From Enemella evansiae (lineage in GTDB: Bacteria; Pseudomonadota; Alphaproteobacteria; Rhodobacterales; Rhodobacteraceae), in NCBI GenBank assembly GCA_017255395.1, contig JAFKDC010000021.1, positions 52,510 through 116,509 on the forward strand: a DNA stretch of 64,000 nucleotides, read 5' to 3'. The stretch's first letter is position 1. Every line of letters starts with the position of its first letter. Position numbers and translations under genes: made by a program. The notes beneath the pieces were generated by a model. That model was not told where the DNA came from, searched no databases, and saw only the letters and a list, made by a program, of their open reading frames with translations. Below are positions 28,866 to 37,177 of the stretch, piece after piece.

Positions 28866-31800
28866 TTACTTCGTCAGAAGCGCGGCCTCGTGCTTTTTCA
28901 GCGAGCGGCGGGCAGAGCCGTAGGCCTTGAGACCCTCGGCATGCTCCAACTCGGGGAAGAGTTCGAGGATCTCCTCGCGCTGCGCGTTTCCGATGCCCTT
29001 GAGGCTGTAGTCGCCGGGCTGGAAGCTTTCGGTCCAGGCGCCGTTCGACAGGATGACCTCGTGCTGGTCGAACATCACGTGGATGTAGGACACGCCGTTG
29101 GCCTCGACCTCGTCGACCCCGTCCAGACCCGTCAGGTGCTTGGCGGCAACAAGGACCTCGCGCTCTTCGAAGTAAAGAGCGGTCTTGTCGTTGGCCACCA
29201 GCACACGGTGGTTCGGCGACACCAGCATGTCGTGCTCGGGAAGGTTGTTCCCCAGCGCGCCCTGCTGGATCAGGATCGGCTTGAACTGCGGCTTGCGGGC
29301 CAGATCGAAGCCGGTCAGGTCCTTGCGGCCCACCCACTTGATTTCCTGGATGCCGTTGTCGCGGGTGATCACGCGGTCTCCGACTTCCAGATCCTCAACC
29401 AGACGCTCGCCCTTCGGCGTGGCGATCAGGGTGCCGGGTGTGAAGCAGGGCACGATTTCCTCGATTTCGAAGAAATCCATGCTCCCGGTCACTTCGCCCG
29501 CACCGTTCAGGAACTCGACGGTGCCGTCGATGCCGTTGCCGTTCGAGTCGGTCACGACGTCGGTCAGGCGCCAGTCGACATCCTGTGCGCCGACTCCGGA
29601 CAGATCGAGGATGTCGTAGTCCCGGTTCGGGCCGTCTTCGGGCGTATCATCCGCCACAAAGCCGCCAGAGCCACCGTCCACGATGTCGCCGGTGCCGTCC
29701 GCCGCGCTGTCGACGATGATCACATCGCGATCGGCGCCGCCTTCGATGGTGTCGATGCCCGATCCGCCGTTCAGCGTATCGTCGCCGTCACCGCCCATCA
29801 GGCTGTCGTTATCGCCGCCACCCATCAGGATATCGTCGTCGATGCCACCATCGAGCGTGTCGTTGCCCGACCCGCCCTGAAGCGTGTCGTCATCGTCTCC
29901 GCCGATCAGCAGGTCGTCGCCAAGGAAGCCCTGAAGCAGATCGCGGTCGTTATCCGGCTGCGGATCGATATCGTCGGGCAGTTCCAGCGACGGAATGTTC
30001 GACCCGTCGAGCGTGTCGTTACCCTGCCCGCCGTCCAGCGTGTCCGAGCCATGGCCGCCGATAAGCAGATCGTCGCCCTGCCCGCCCATGATCAGGTCGT
30101 CGTCGATGCCGCCGTCCAGCGTGTCGTTGTCGCCGCCGCCGTCGATGGTGTCGGCGTCGTCACCGGTGGCGATGTAGTCGTTGCCAAGGTTGCCCTCGAC
30201 GTAGTCACGGCCATCGTCCGGGTTCGGATCACGGGTGAAGCCCAGATCGTTCAGCGGAGAGCCCGGTGCAAAGGCCGGATCGTCGTTGTCGTAATCCGAA
30301 AAGGTGTCCGTGCCCGCGATGATCGAGTCGTCGCCCGAGCCCCCGTAGATGGTATCGGCGCCCTGCACGTCGAAGACCGTGTCGTTGCCGCCGCCAAGGT
30401 AGACGGTGTCGTCGTCGATGCCCGGCTCGACCAGATCGTCGCCACCGCCCGCTTCGATGGTGTCGGCGTCATCGCCGGTGCGGATGGTGTCGTCTCCGCC
30501 GGTGCCGACCACGCTGTCGCGGTCGTCATCGGGATCGGGGTCCTGGTCCAGCCCGTCGAAGGGATCCAGCGCCTGATCCTCGGGATCGACCGGAAAGATA
30601 TCGGTGTCGATGCGCGGCTCGTCAGGCTCGCTCACCGTGACGGTGATCACTCCCTCGTCGCTGTCTTCGCCATCCGAGACAGTATAGGTGATCGTATCCG
30701 TGCCGGTGAACCCGGCGTCCGGCGTATAGGTCACCGTGCCATCGGGGTTCAGGGTCGCGGTGCCATTGGTCGGCGTCCCGATCCCGGTCACGGTCAGCGT
30801 ATCGCCCGGATCTTCGTCGGTGTCGTTGGCCGCCGGGTCCAGTGTGACAGGCGTGCCCACATCGGTCTCGACCTCGTCGTCCACCGCAACCGGCGGCGCG
30901 TTGTCCACGTCACCCACTGTCACAGTCGCCACGGCCGAATCCGACAGGCCGCCGTCGTCGGTGATGGTGTAGTAAATCGTATCGACACCCTCGAAACCGG
31001 GGTTCGGCGTGTATTGCACCGTCCCGTCCCCGTTGTCCGTGACCGTTCCGTTATCGGCCGTCAGGCTGGTGATCAGGAAGGGATCCCCGTCCGGGTCGCT
31101 GTCGTTGTACAGCACCGGCACGGCAACCGGCGTGTCCACCTCGGTCGATGCCGAGTCGTCCACGGCATCCGGCGGCAGGTTGCCGCCGCCGCCGCCATCC
31201 GTGACGGTCACGACGATAGAGCCTTCGTCGGTCAGATCGCCGTCGGTGACAGTATAGGGGATGGTTACCTCGCCGGTGAAGCCAGGCTCCGGCGTGTAGG
31301 TGACGGTGCCGTCCGGGTTCAGTTCGGCAGTACCGGAGGTCGGCGTGCCGATAGCAGAGGTGGTCAGCGGGTCGCCATCCGGATCGGTGTCATTGGCCGA
31401 CGGGGTCAGGGTGACGGGCGTGGTATTGGTGGTCGAGATCAGGTCGTCGACCGCGGTCGGCGGGTCGTTTTCCTCGGGGTCGCCGACATCGACGGTCGAG
31501 AAGAGCATGTCGGAAATCAGTACGGCCTGCTGTGCACTGTCGCCGTTCGCGTAAGAGATCTCGATCCGGGTAACGGGACCGGGCACGGACACAAGCACAG
31601 AGCCGGTCGCGGCATCGTAGTCGCCCTCGATCGTACCGGTGGCGGTATCGCCGGTCACGTCGACCACGTTTTCGGGGGTCAGCGTAACGGGCACCGCGTT
31701 GCCATCGGCGTCGTAGGCCATGACGGTCACGATATCCTCGAAACCGTCACCGGCGCCGAAAAGATCGCCCCCCGGGCCGGCATCGACGTCGTTCAGCCGG

Positions 31801-32117
31801 AAGGTCAGGTTCTGGACGCTGTCGGTGTAAAGGTCGGTGCTGGTCGAGCGGAAGTCGAAGCTGACCGTCGAAGTATCGCTGGCGCCCATCGGGTTGTCGC
31901 CAAACAGCTTGAGGTGCGAGTTCGGGTCGATGTCCTCACCCGCAGCAACGTAGCCGTCTGCGTTGAAGGTGAAGGCCTGCGCACCCTGGACCAGTTCGTT
32001 GTAGGTGATGTCGACGGCGACGCCCCCGGTATCGACAGTGGCGGAAATGCCCCCTGTGTCCGTGACCTCTGTACCGTAGGGGCCCAATGCGCCCCAGTCT
32101 AAAACCAAATCAGCCAT
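28866..32117 (-). CDS. Large Ig-like/RTX-like protein with C-terminal Hint domain
   Basis: The protein has 1083 residues. An N-terminal beta-rich region (about 1-210) is followed by three Ig/cadherin-like repeats (about 217-306, 314-401, 406-496), each beginning PPxAVDD and containing YTPxxGFxG. An Asp/Gly-rich block at about 535-800 holds many GGxGxDxL-type nonapeptides, which bind calcium in type I secreted proteins. The C-terminal Hint module (about 889-1030) starts with Cys891 in PCFTPGTLIATPKGE and has SPNHRVLV (His970) and DQHEVILSNG. Hint domains in hedgehogs and inteins perform autoprocessing; this type is common in Rhodobacteraceae, where its role is poorly understood. No type I secretion genes adjoin it. 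The protein is extremely acidic. Confidence 0.88.
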   Translation of the reverse strand: MADLVLDWGALGPYGTEVTDTGGISATVDTGGVAVDITYNELVQGAQAFTFNADGYVAAGEDIDPNSHLKLFGDNPMGASDTSTVSFDFRSTSTDLYTDSVQNLTFRLNDVDAGPGGDLFGAGDGFEDIVTVMAYDADGNAVPVTLTPENVVDVTGDTATGTIEGDYDAATGSVLVSVPGPVTRIEISYANGDSAQQAVLISDMLFSTVDVGDPEENDPPTAVDDLISTTNTTPVTLTPSANDTDPDGDPLTTSAIGTPTSGTAELNPDGTVTYTPEPGFTGEVTIPYTVTDGDLTDEGSIVVTVTDGGGGGNLPPDAVDDSASTEVDTPVAVPVLYNDSDPDGDPFLITSLTADNGTVTDNGDGTVQYTPNPGFEGVDTIYYTITDDGGLSDSAVATVTVGDVDNAPPVAVDDEVETDVGTPVTLDPAANDTDEDPGDTLTVTGIGTPTNGTATLNPDGTVTYTPDAGFTGTDTITYTVSDGEDSDEGVITVTVSEPDEPRIDTDIFPVDPEDQALDPFDGLDQDPDPDDDRDSVVGTGGDDTIRTGDDADTIEAGGGDDLVEPGIDDDTVYLGGGNDTVFDVQGADTIYGGSGDDSIIAGTDTFSDYDNDDPAFAPGSPLNDLGFTRDPNPDDGRDYVEGNLGNDYIATGDDADTIDGGGDNDTLDGGIDDDLIMGGQGDDLLIGGHGSDTLDGGQGNDTLDGSNIPSLELPDDIDPQPDNDRDLLQGFLGDDLLIGGDDDDTLQGGSGNDTLDGGIDDDILMGGGDNDSLMGGDGDDTLNGGSGIDTIEGGADRDVIIVDSAADGTGDIVDGGSGGFVADDTPEDGPNRDYDILDLSGVGAQDVDWRLTDVVTDSNGNGIDGTVEFLNGAGEVTGSMDFFEIEEIVPCFTPGTLIATPKGERLVEDLEVGDRVITRDNGIQEIKWVGRKDLTGFDLARKPQFKPILIQQGALGNNLPEHDMLVSPNHRVLVANDKTALYFEEREVLVAAKHLTGLDGVDEVEANGVSYIHVMFDQHEVILSNGAWTESFQPGDYSLKGIGNAQREEILELFPELEHAEGLKAYGSARRSLKKHEAALLTK

Positions 32118-32860
32118 CTTACGACCCTTTCACTCCTCAAAACGGGGCATGCCCGTTCCGCTCGCGGCGGCGACAATGCCCACGCACTGCCCGTTTCGTC
32201 ACGTGCCCGCTTTGCCTGTCGAATTGCGAAGTGATCGCGTTGCCCCTGCCCACGTCTTCTGCGTGGACGAAGATCGCCGTCGCGGCACCGGACGGTTCCC
32301 CGCCCTCGCTTCACTTCGCACCCTTTTCGGATTGCGAGCTGTTCAGCGGCCGCCCCCGTGGCCAGCAGTCTTCACCCCCCAGTTGGGCTTGCGCTTATTA
32401 ATACGGCGAACGGGTCCACTGGAAAGGGTTAAATGGCGAAATCAGGCCGAAGACCGCCGCTTTTTCGCCTGCTTGCAGCGGAAAACAGAGCGGTCTTTTG
32501 GACGATTGCCGAGTCATTGTCCTGCGTGAGGAAACACCAGAAAACTGTAATCGCTCTATTTTTCCGGTTTCTGCCTGTTGCGCGGCAATCGATGCCACTC
32601 GGACAGCGGAAACTGTCATGGTTGACGCAACAATCGTCTGACACGGTTAACGCCCACGCCCCCCGCCTTAATCTTGCCATATATCCCGGCTAGTCGTTCT
32701 TAAGCAGGAACCAATAAACCCGCTTGGCGCGAATTGGCTCTGCCACCTGCCCGTCAAAGGTGAACAAGTCTCGAATCATTCGAATCGATTTGACGGCAGA
32801 TCCTGGGCAGCCGGATCTTCGCATCGCAGCCCTTTTGCGGCCCCGTGGCCCGGCGCCGGA
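32118..32860. other. Long AT-richer non-coding region upstream of the Hint gene
   Basis: This stretch of 743 bases between two minus-strand genes is visibly less GC-rich than its surroundings, especially 32400-32720. Six-frame reading finds only short, unconvincing frames. It should contain the promoter of the Hint gene. It also contains the nested inverted repeat annotated at 32450-32499. No other feature could be supported. Confidence 0.55.
32450..32499 (+). other. Nested inverted repeat followed by TTTT, terminator-like
   Basis: The outer stem AAGACCGC (32450-32457) pairs with GCGGTCTT (32490-32497). Inside, CCGCT (32457-32461) pairs with AGCGG (32477-32481). TTTT (32496-32499) follows on the plus strand. 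No plus-strand gene precedes it, so it may end an unannotated short transcript. The outer stem closely resembles the ppk1 terminator arms. Confidence 0.4.
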
Positions 32861-33577
32861 TCAGGCCTCGCCGGTCTCCGTGAAGCAGGCCGGAAAGGCG
32901 TCGCGCAGATGTTCCAGCCGGGTGATCGTCCCCGCCAGATGGCTGCGCATGGCCCCCGTGGCGGCGTCGCAATCCCCCGCGGCGATGGCCTCGACCACGG
33001 CCCGGTGCGCGGCGACGATGCTTTGCATCTTGCCGCCCTCGGGCAGCTCCAGCCGCTGGCAGCGCATCAGATGCCCCATGTGCCGGGCGACCATGTGGTA
33101 GATCTTCTCGACCCCCGCCGCCTCGAAAAGAGTGCGGTGAAAGCTGCGGTCGAGTTCCGAGAACATGTCCATCTGTTCGACGTCGCCCACCAGAACCTCT
33201 TGCAGGGACAACAGGCTTCGGGCGCGGCGCAAAAGGGCCGGGTCCGGTTCTTCGGCAAGACGGCGGACCACCTCGGTTTCCGCCGCGACGCGCAGGAAAT
33301 GCGCCTGCTCCAGCTCTGACTGGTCGATGCGCGTGACCACGGTGCCGGATTGCGGGCGGATGCGCACCAGCCCGTCCTGCTCCAGCGCCTGAAGCGCCTC
33401 GCGGATCGGGGTCAGGCTGACGCCGTATTCCGCCGCCAGATCGGCCCGGCTCAACACCCGGTCCGGCGCAAGGTCGAAGTGCAGGATGCGCGCGCGCAGG
33501 TCCTCGTAGACGGCCTCGGGGGCCGAACGAGAGGCCCGGTCGGCCAGCAGGCCCTGAGAGGAATGGCGTTGGATCAT
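32861..33577 (-). CDS. GntR-family regulator, FCD subfamily
   Basis: This 238-residue protein has an N-terminal winged helix (about 20-85, LAAEYGVSLTPIREALQALE) and an all-helical FCD effector domain (about 95-225). The FCD domain has the metal-binding pattern DRSFHRTLF and AAHRAVVEAI. FCD regulators typically repress catabolic operons and are released by sugar acids or carboxylates. It is divergent from the TRAP-dehydratase operon, with a 16-bp palindrome in the shared intergenic region, so it is probably that operon's local repressor. Confidence 0.92.
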   Translation of the reverse strand: MIQRHSSQGLLADRASRSAPEAVYEDLRARILHFDLAPDRVLSRADLAAEYGVSLTPIREALQALEQDGLVRIRPQSGTVVTRIDQSELEQAHFLRVAAETEVVRRLAEEPDPALLRRARSLLSLQEVLVGDVEQMDMFSELDRSFHRTLFEAAGVEKIYHMVARHMGHLMRCQRLELPEGGKMQSIVAAHRAVVEAIAAGDCDAATGAMRSHLAGTITRLEHLRDAFPACFTETGEA

Positions 33578-33629
33578 GGCGTTCGACCGCTGAGAACACA
33601 GGCAAATGGTTCACGCAAGGAGAACAGGA

Positions 33630-33660
33630 TTGATCGGATTATTCAACTAATATATTAGTT
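33630..33660 (+). promoter_or_regulatory. Promoter and palindromic operator of the TRAP/sugar-acid operon
   Basis: AACTAATATATTAGTT (33645-33660) is a perfect 16-bp palindrome, strikingly AT-rich for this genome. It overlaps a possible -10 (TATATT, 33651-33656) that lies 15 nt after TTGATC (33630-33635). A repressor bound here would cover the promoter. The divergent FCD regulator is the obvious candidate. Confidence 0.6.
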
Positions 33661-33726
33661 ATCGCAGGGTCGCGTCTTGGAGGATGACGCCCCTGCCCAT
33701 CGGGACATTTCAAGGGAGGAAACTTA

Positions 33727-34758
33727 ATGACTTTCAAGATGATGGCAGCCGCGTCTGCCCTGGCTCTCGCAGCCGGAATCACCGGCTCGCAGGCGGATGC
33801 AGCGGACCGCGTGCTGAAGATCCAGACCTCTTCGAACGCCAGCCACGCCTCGCTCGCCTATCTGAACGAAGAGTGGGTGCCCAAGCTCGAGGCCATGACC
33901 AACGGCGCCATCGCGGTCGAGTTGCTGCCGGTCGACGCGGTCGTGCCGCGCCGCGAAACGGCCGAGGCGATTTCCGTAGGTATCCTCGACGGCGACCTGA
34001 CCTCGATCAACTATTTCGCCGGGATCGACCCGGCCTTCGCGCTGATGGGCGACCTGATCGCGGGCTATGACAGCGCCGACCAGATCCAGGCCTTCTGCGC
34101 GCAGGGCGGCGGCAAGGAGATCCTGCAAAAGCTCTACGACGAGCACTTCGAGGGCGTCCATGTCGTCGGCTGTGGCGCCTATGCGCGCGAAGCCTTCGTG
34201 TCCAAGGTGCCGGTGCGCGGCGTCGCCGACCTCGAAGGCCTCAAGATCCGCTCACCCGAGGGCCTTGCCGCCGACGTCTTCAAGCGCGCCGGTGCCGCGC
34301 CCGTGTCGATGTCCGGCTCTGAAACCTACGGCGCGCTGGAGAAGGGCGTGATCGACGCCGCCGACAACTCGGCCTATGCCAACAACGACGCCAATGGCAT
34401 GCACAAGGTCGCCAAGTACCCGATCTTCCCGGGCATCCACTCGACGCCGATCCTGCAATTCACCGTCTCCGAAGCGGCGTGGGACGAAATCGGCGAAGCC
34501 AACCAGGTCGCGCTCGAGACCTGGTATCTGGCCGCCTACAACGGGTTGCGCCAGCACCTCGACCGGCTCGACCGCCAGCTTGTCGCCCGCGACAAGGCCG
34601 AAGGAGAGATCGAGGTCATCGACTGGCCGCAGGAAGAGCGCGATGCGATGCGCGCCATCGCCGAAGAGGCCTGGGCCGACTTCGCCTCGCAGTCCGACCT
34701 CGCGAAAGAGGTCTACGACGCGCACATCTCCTTCATGAAGGAAGCGGGCCTCTTCTAA
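33727..34758 (+). CDS. TRAP transporter substrate-binding protein (DctP type)
   Basis: This is the periplasmic receptor of a TRAP importer, 343 residues long. The signal peptide (MTFKMMAAASALALAAGITG) ends near the SQADAAD region. Family features are LEAMTNGAIAVELLPVDAV and the selectivity-filter region LEGLKIRSPEGLAADVFKRA, whose Arg normally grips a substrate carboxylate. The ATG follows GGGAGGAAACTTA. First gene of the operon; a strong intercistronic hairpin follows. The ligand is probably an organic or sugar acid, judging from the linked dehydratases. Confidence 0.93.
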   Translation: MTFKMMAAASALALAAGITGSQADAADRVLKIQTSSNASHASLAYLNEEWVPKLEAMTNGAIAVELLPVDAVVPRRETAEAISVGILDGDLTSINYFAGIDPAFALMGDLIAGYDSADQIQAFCAQGGGKEILQKLYDEHFEGVHVVGCGAYAREAFVSKVPVRGVADLEGLKIRSPEGLAADVFKRAGAAPVSMSGSETYGALEKGVIDAADNSAYANNDANGMHKVAKYPIFPGIHSTPILQFTVSEAAWDEIGEANQVALETWYLAAYNGLRQHLDRLDRQLVARDKAEGEIEVIDWPQEERDAMRAIAEEAWADFASQSDLAKEVYDAHISFMKEAGLF

Positions 34759-34772
34759 GGCCACCTGATCGT

Positions 34773-34796
34773 CCCCGGGCCGACCCTGGCCCGGGG
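34773..34796 (+). other. Intercistronic hairpin after the DctP gene
   Basis: CCCCGGGCC (34773-34781) and GGCCCGGGG (34788-34796) form a perfect 9-bp GC stem with a 6-nt loop, without a T run. It lies 15 nt after the receptor stop and may protect the receptor mRNA or reduce readthrough, allowing receptor excess over permease. Confidence 0.6.
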
Positions 34797-34882
34797 CATT
34801 TCGATCCCGGACGCGCGCGCACCCCGCGCCGCCGGGCTGCCTTGGCGCGCGAGCGGGCGCACGAGCCATCAGGGGGACAGGT

Positions 34883-36958
34883 ATGGCTACCGAATATCAG
34901 AGCAAACTGGACGAGACCGAGATCGAGATCGGGGCGCAGGATCCCGACCACGACGAGGCGCAGATCGCCATGCGCGACTATACCCCCGTCGACCATTTCA
35001 GCCATATCACCGGCATCGGCATTTCCGTCTTCTACATTGTCGCGGCCATCGCCACGCTGTTCGAGGTCTTCTCGCGCTACGCCCTGAACGCGCCGACCTT
35101 CTGGGCCTTCGAGACGGTCATGGTCACCGTCGCCGCCGCCTGGATGCTCTCGGCGGGCTATGTCACGCTGAAGCAACGCCACATCGCGATCACCGTCATT
35201 CACGGCATCACCACCCCGCGCACCCGCTGGTGGCTGGATCTCTTTGCCATGGTTGTCGGAGTCATCGCGCTGTATATGCTGCTGACCGACGCGCCGATCC
35301 GCGCCTATGTCAGCGTCGAGCGGATCGAGAAATCCGGCTCTGCCTTCAACTCTCCGCTGCCGATGATGATGAAGTCGCTGATGGTCATCGGCGCCTTCAT
35401 GTACCTCGCGCAGTTGATGGTGAACCTGCACCGGCACGTCACCAGCGGCCCCGCGAAGCTGATCGTGAAACTTGTCGCGGTCTATTTCCTGCTCTACTTC
35501 GTCTCGGCCTTCCTGTCCGAGGTCTTCGGGTTCGCGCCGGCAGAGGCCTTCTCGGGCTTCATCAGCGATATCGGCAAGGCGATGGACCCGTCCAAGGCGC
35601 TGAACATGCGCGAGATGGGGCTGGGCACCGTCTCGCTGATCATGGTGGTGCTGCTGATCGCGCTGATGATGACCGGCATGCCGCTGGGCATCGTCACGCT
35701 GATCGTCTCTGTCATCATGGCGGTCGCCTTCTTCGGGCCGCGCGGGCTGTTCCTTGTGTCCTCGAACGCCGTGGGCCTCTTGGAGCACTACAGTCTCGTG
35801 GCCGTGCCGTTCTTCGTCCTCATGGCCTCGATCCTCGAACGGGCGGGCATCGCCGAGGATCTCTTCGACGCCATGTCTGTCTTTGCCGGAAACCTGCGCG
35901 GCGGCGTGGCGATCCAGACGACGGTTGTGGCCGTCATCCTCGCCGCCATGTCCGGCGTCATGGGGGGCGAGATCGTAATGCTGGGCCTCGTCGCCCTGCC
36001 CCAGCTGTTCCGGCTGGGCTACGACCGCAAGCTGTCCATCGGCCTGATCTGCGCCGCGGGCGCCCTGGCCACGCTGATCCCGCCCTCGATCATCATGATC
36101 GTCTACGGCCTGTCGGCCGAGGTCGGCATCGGCGATCTGTTCATGGCGGGCGCGATCCCCGGCATCATGCTGGCGGTCTTCTACGCGGGCTATGTGGTGA
36201 TCCGCGTGAACCTGAACCCCAAGCTGGCCCCCACCGCCGCCGAGGTGGCCCAGATCACCGGGCGCGACAGCAAGCTGACCCGCGAACGAGTCGTTGCCGT
36301 CATCCTCTGCATCGTCCTGATCGGCGCGGTCATGGGCTCGATCTACGGCGGCGTCGCCTCTGTGACCGAAGCCGCCGCCGTGGGCTGCGTCGGCGCGGTC
36401 TTCGTCGCCGCGGTGCGCAACCAGTTCAAGTGGGAGGTGCTGTCGGCGGCGATGCTGGGCACCATGACCACCGTGGGCACGATCATCTGGCTGGTGCTGG
36501 GCGCGGTCAGCTTCGTCGGCATCTTCAACCTCGTGGGCGGCGGAGACTTCATGCGCTCGCTCTTCCTCGACCTCGGGCTTTCGGCCATGGGGACGGTGCT
36601 GGTGATGATGCTGATCCTGATGATCCTCGGCACCTTCATGGAATGGATCGCCATCGTCCTGATCACCGTGCCGGTCTTTGCGCCGGTGGTCATGACGCTG
36701 GCCCCGGAACTGGGGCTGACAGAGGATCAGGCCAAGATCTGGTTCGGCATCCTCTTCGTCATGAACATCCAGATCTACTTCCTCTCCCCGCCCTTCGGCC
36801 CGGCCTGCTTCTGGCTGAAGTCGGTGGCGCCGAAGGACGTGACCCTGCAGGAAATCTTCATCTCTGTCCTGCCCTTCATCGCGCTTCAGATCATCGGTCT
36901 GGTGCTGGTGATGATCTTCCCGCAGATCGCGCTCTTCCTGCCCGAACTGCTGAACTGA
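34883..36958 (+). CDS. TRAP transporter fused permease (DctQ-DctM)
   Basis: The product has 691 residues. A small DctQ-like domain (about 35-220) has four hydrophobic segments and ISVFYIVAAIATLFEVFSRY. The large DctM-like domain (about 245-690) has roughly a dozen segments, including MTGMPLGIVTLIVS, PFFVLMASILERAG and IPPSIIMIVYG. The fusion of both permease subunits in one chain is a known TRAP variant. Uptake is driven by a sodium or proton gradient with the DctP receptor. GGGGGACAGGT precedes the ATG. Confidence 0.93.
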   Translation: MATEYQSKLDETEIEIGAQDPDHDEAQIAMRDYTPVDHFSHITGIGISVFYIVAAIATLFEVFSRYALNAPTFWAFETVMVTVAAAWMLSAGYVTLKQRHIAITVIHGITTPRTRWWLDLFAMVVGVIALYMLLTDAPIRAYVSVERIEKSGSAFNSPLPMMMKSLMVIGAFMYLAQLMVNLHRHVTSGPAKLIVKLVAVYFLLYFVSAFLSEVFGFAPAEAFSGFISDIGKAMDPSKALNMREMGLGTVSLIMVVLLIALMMTGMPLGIVTLIVSVIMAVAFFGPRGLFLVSSNAVGLLEHYSLVAVPFFVLMASILERAGIAEDLFDAMSVFAGNLRGGVAIQTTVVAVILAAMSGVMGGEIVMLGLVALPQLFRLGYDRKLSIGLICAAGALATLIPPSIIMIVYGLSAEVGIGDLFMAGAIPGIMLAVFYAGYVVIRVNLNPKLAPTAAEVAQITGRDSKLTRERVVAVILCIVLIGAVMGSIYGGVASVTEAAAVGCVGAVFVAAVRNQFKWEVLSAAMLGTMTTVGTIIWLVLGAVSFVGIFNLVGGGDFMRSLFLDLGLSAMGTVLVMMLILMILGTFMEWIAIVLITVPVFAPVVMTLAPELGLTEDQAKIWFGILFVMNIQIYFLSPPFGPACFWLKSVAPKDVTLQEIFISVLPFIALQIIGLVLVMIFPQIALFLPELLN

Positions 36959-37010
36959 CGAACCGGGGTCGCCCGACGCCGGGCGGCCCCCTCACAGAAA
37001 GGAGACCGAC

Positions 37011-37133
37011 ATGATCGGACGTGATTCCCGCGAAGACATCGACGGCTACGGCATCTGGCCATGGCTCTTCGGCTTTGTCATGGTGGCCGTGATCATCTGG
37101 GTGATGTTCGCTTTCGCTTCGCCCATTTCCTGA
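37011..37133 (+). CDS. 40-residue single-pass membrane microprotein
   Basis: This short gene encodes 40 residues: a charged, Asp/Arg-containing head of about 14 residues, then one hydrophobic helix (WPWLFGFVMVAVIIWVMFAF) and a short polar end. AAAGGAG (36998-37004) sits 6 nt before the ATG, one of the strongest ribosome binding sites in the operon. It lies between the fused TRAP permease and the dehydratase gene on the same strand. Its position suggests an accessory of the TRAP permease or a membrane anchor; no family is recognised. Coding status rests on the ribosome binding site, topology and operon placement. Confidence 0.65.
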   Translation: MIGRDSREDIDGYGIWPWLFGFVMVAVIIWVMFAFASPIS

Positions 37134-37177
37134 TCCCGCCCCGGGGTCCCGACGACCGTTATCACAGGACTGCCCCC

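Noticed and set aside
28698..32102. 1134-codon plus-strand open frame opposite the Hint gene
   Set aside because: It mirrors the repetitive, GC-rich minus-strand gene; the translation is low-complexity Val/Asp/Arg with no domain, while the minus strand has clear domains.
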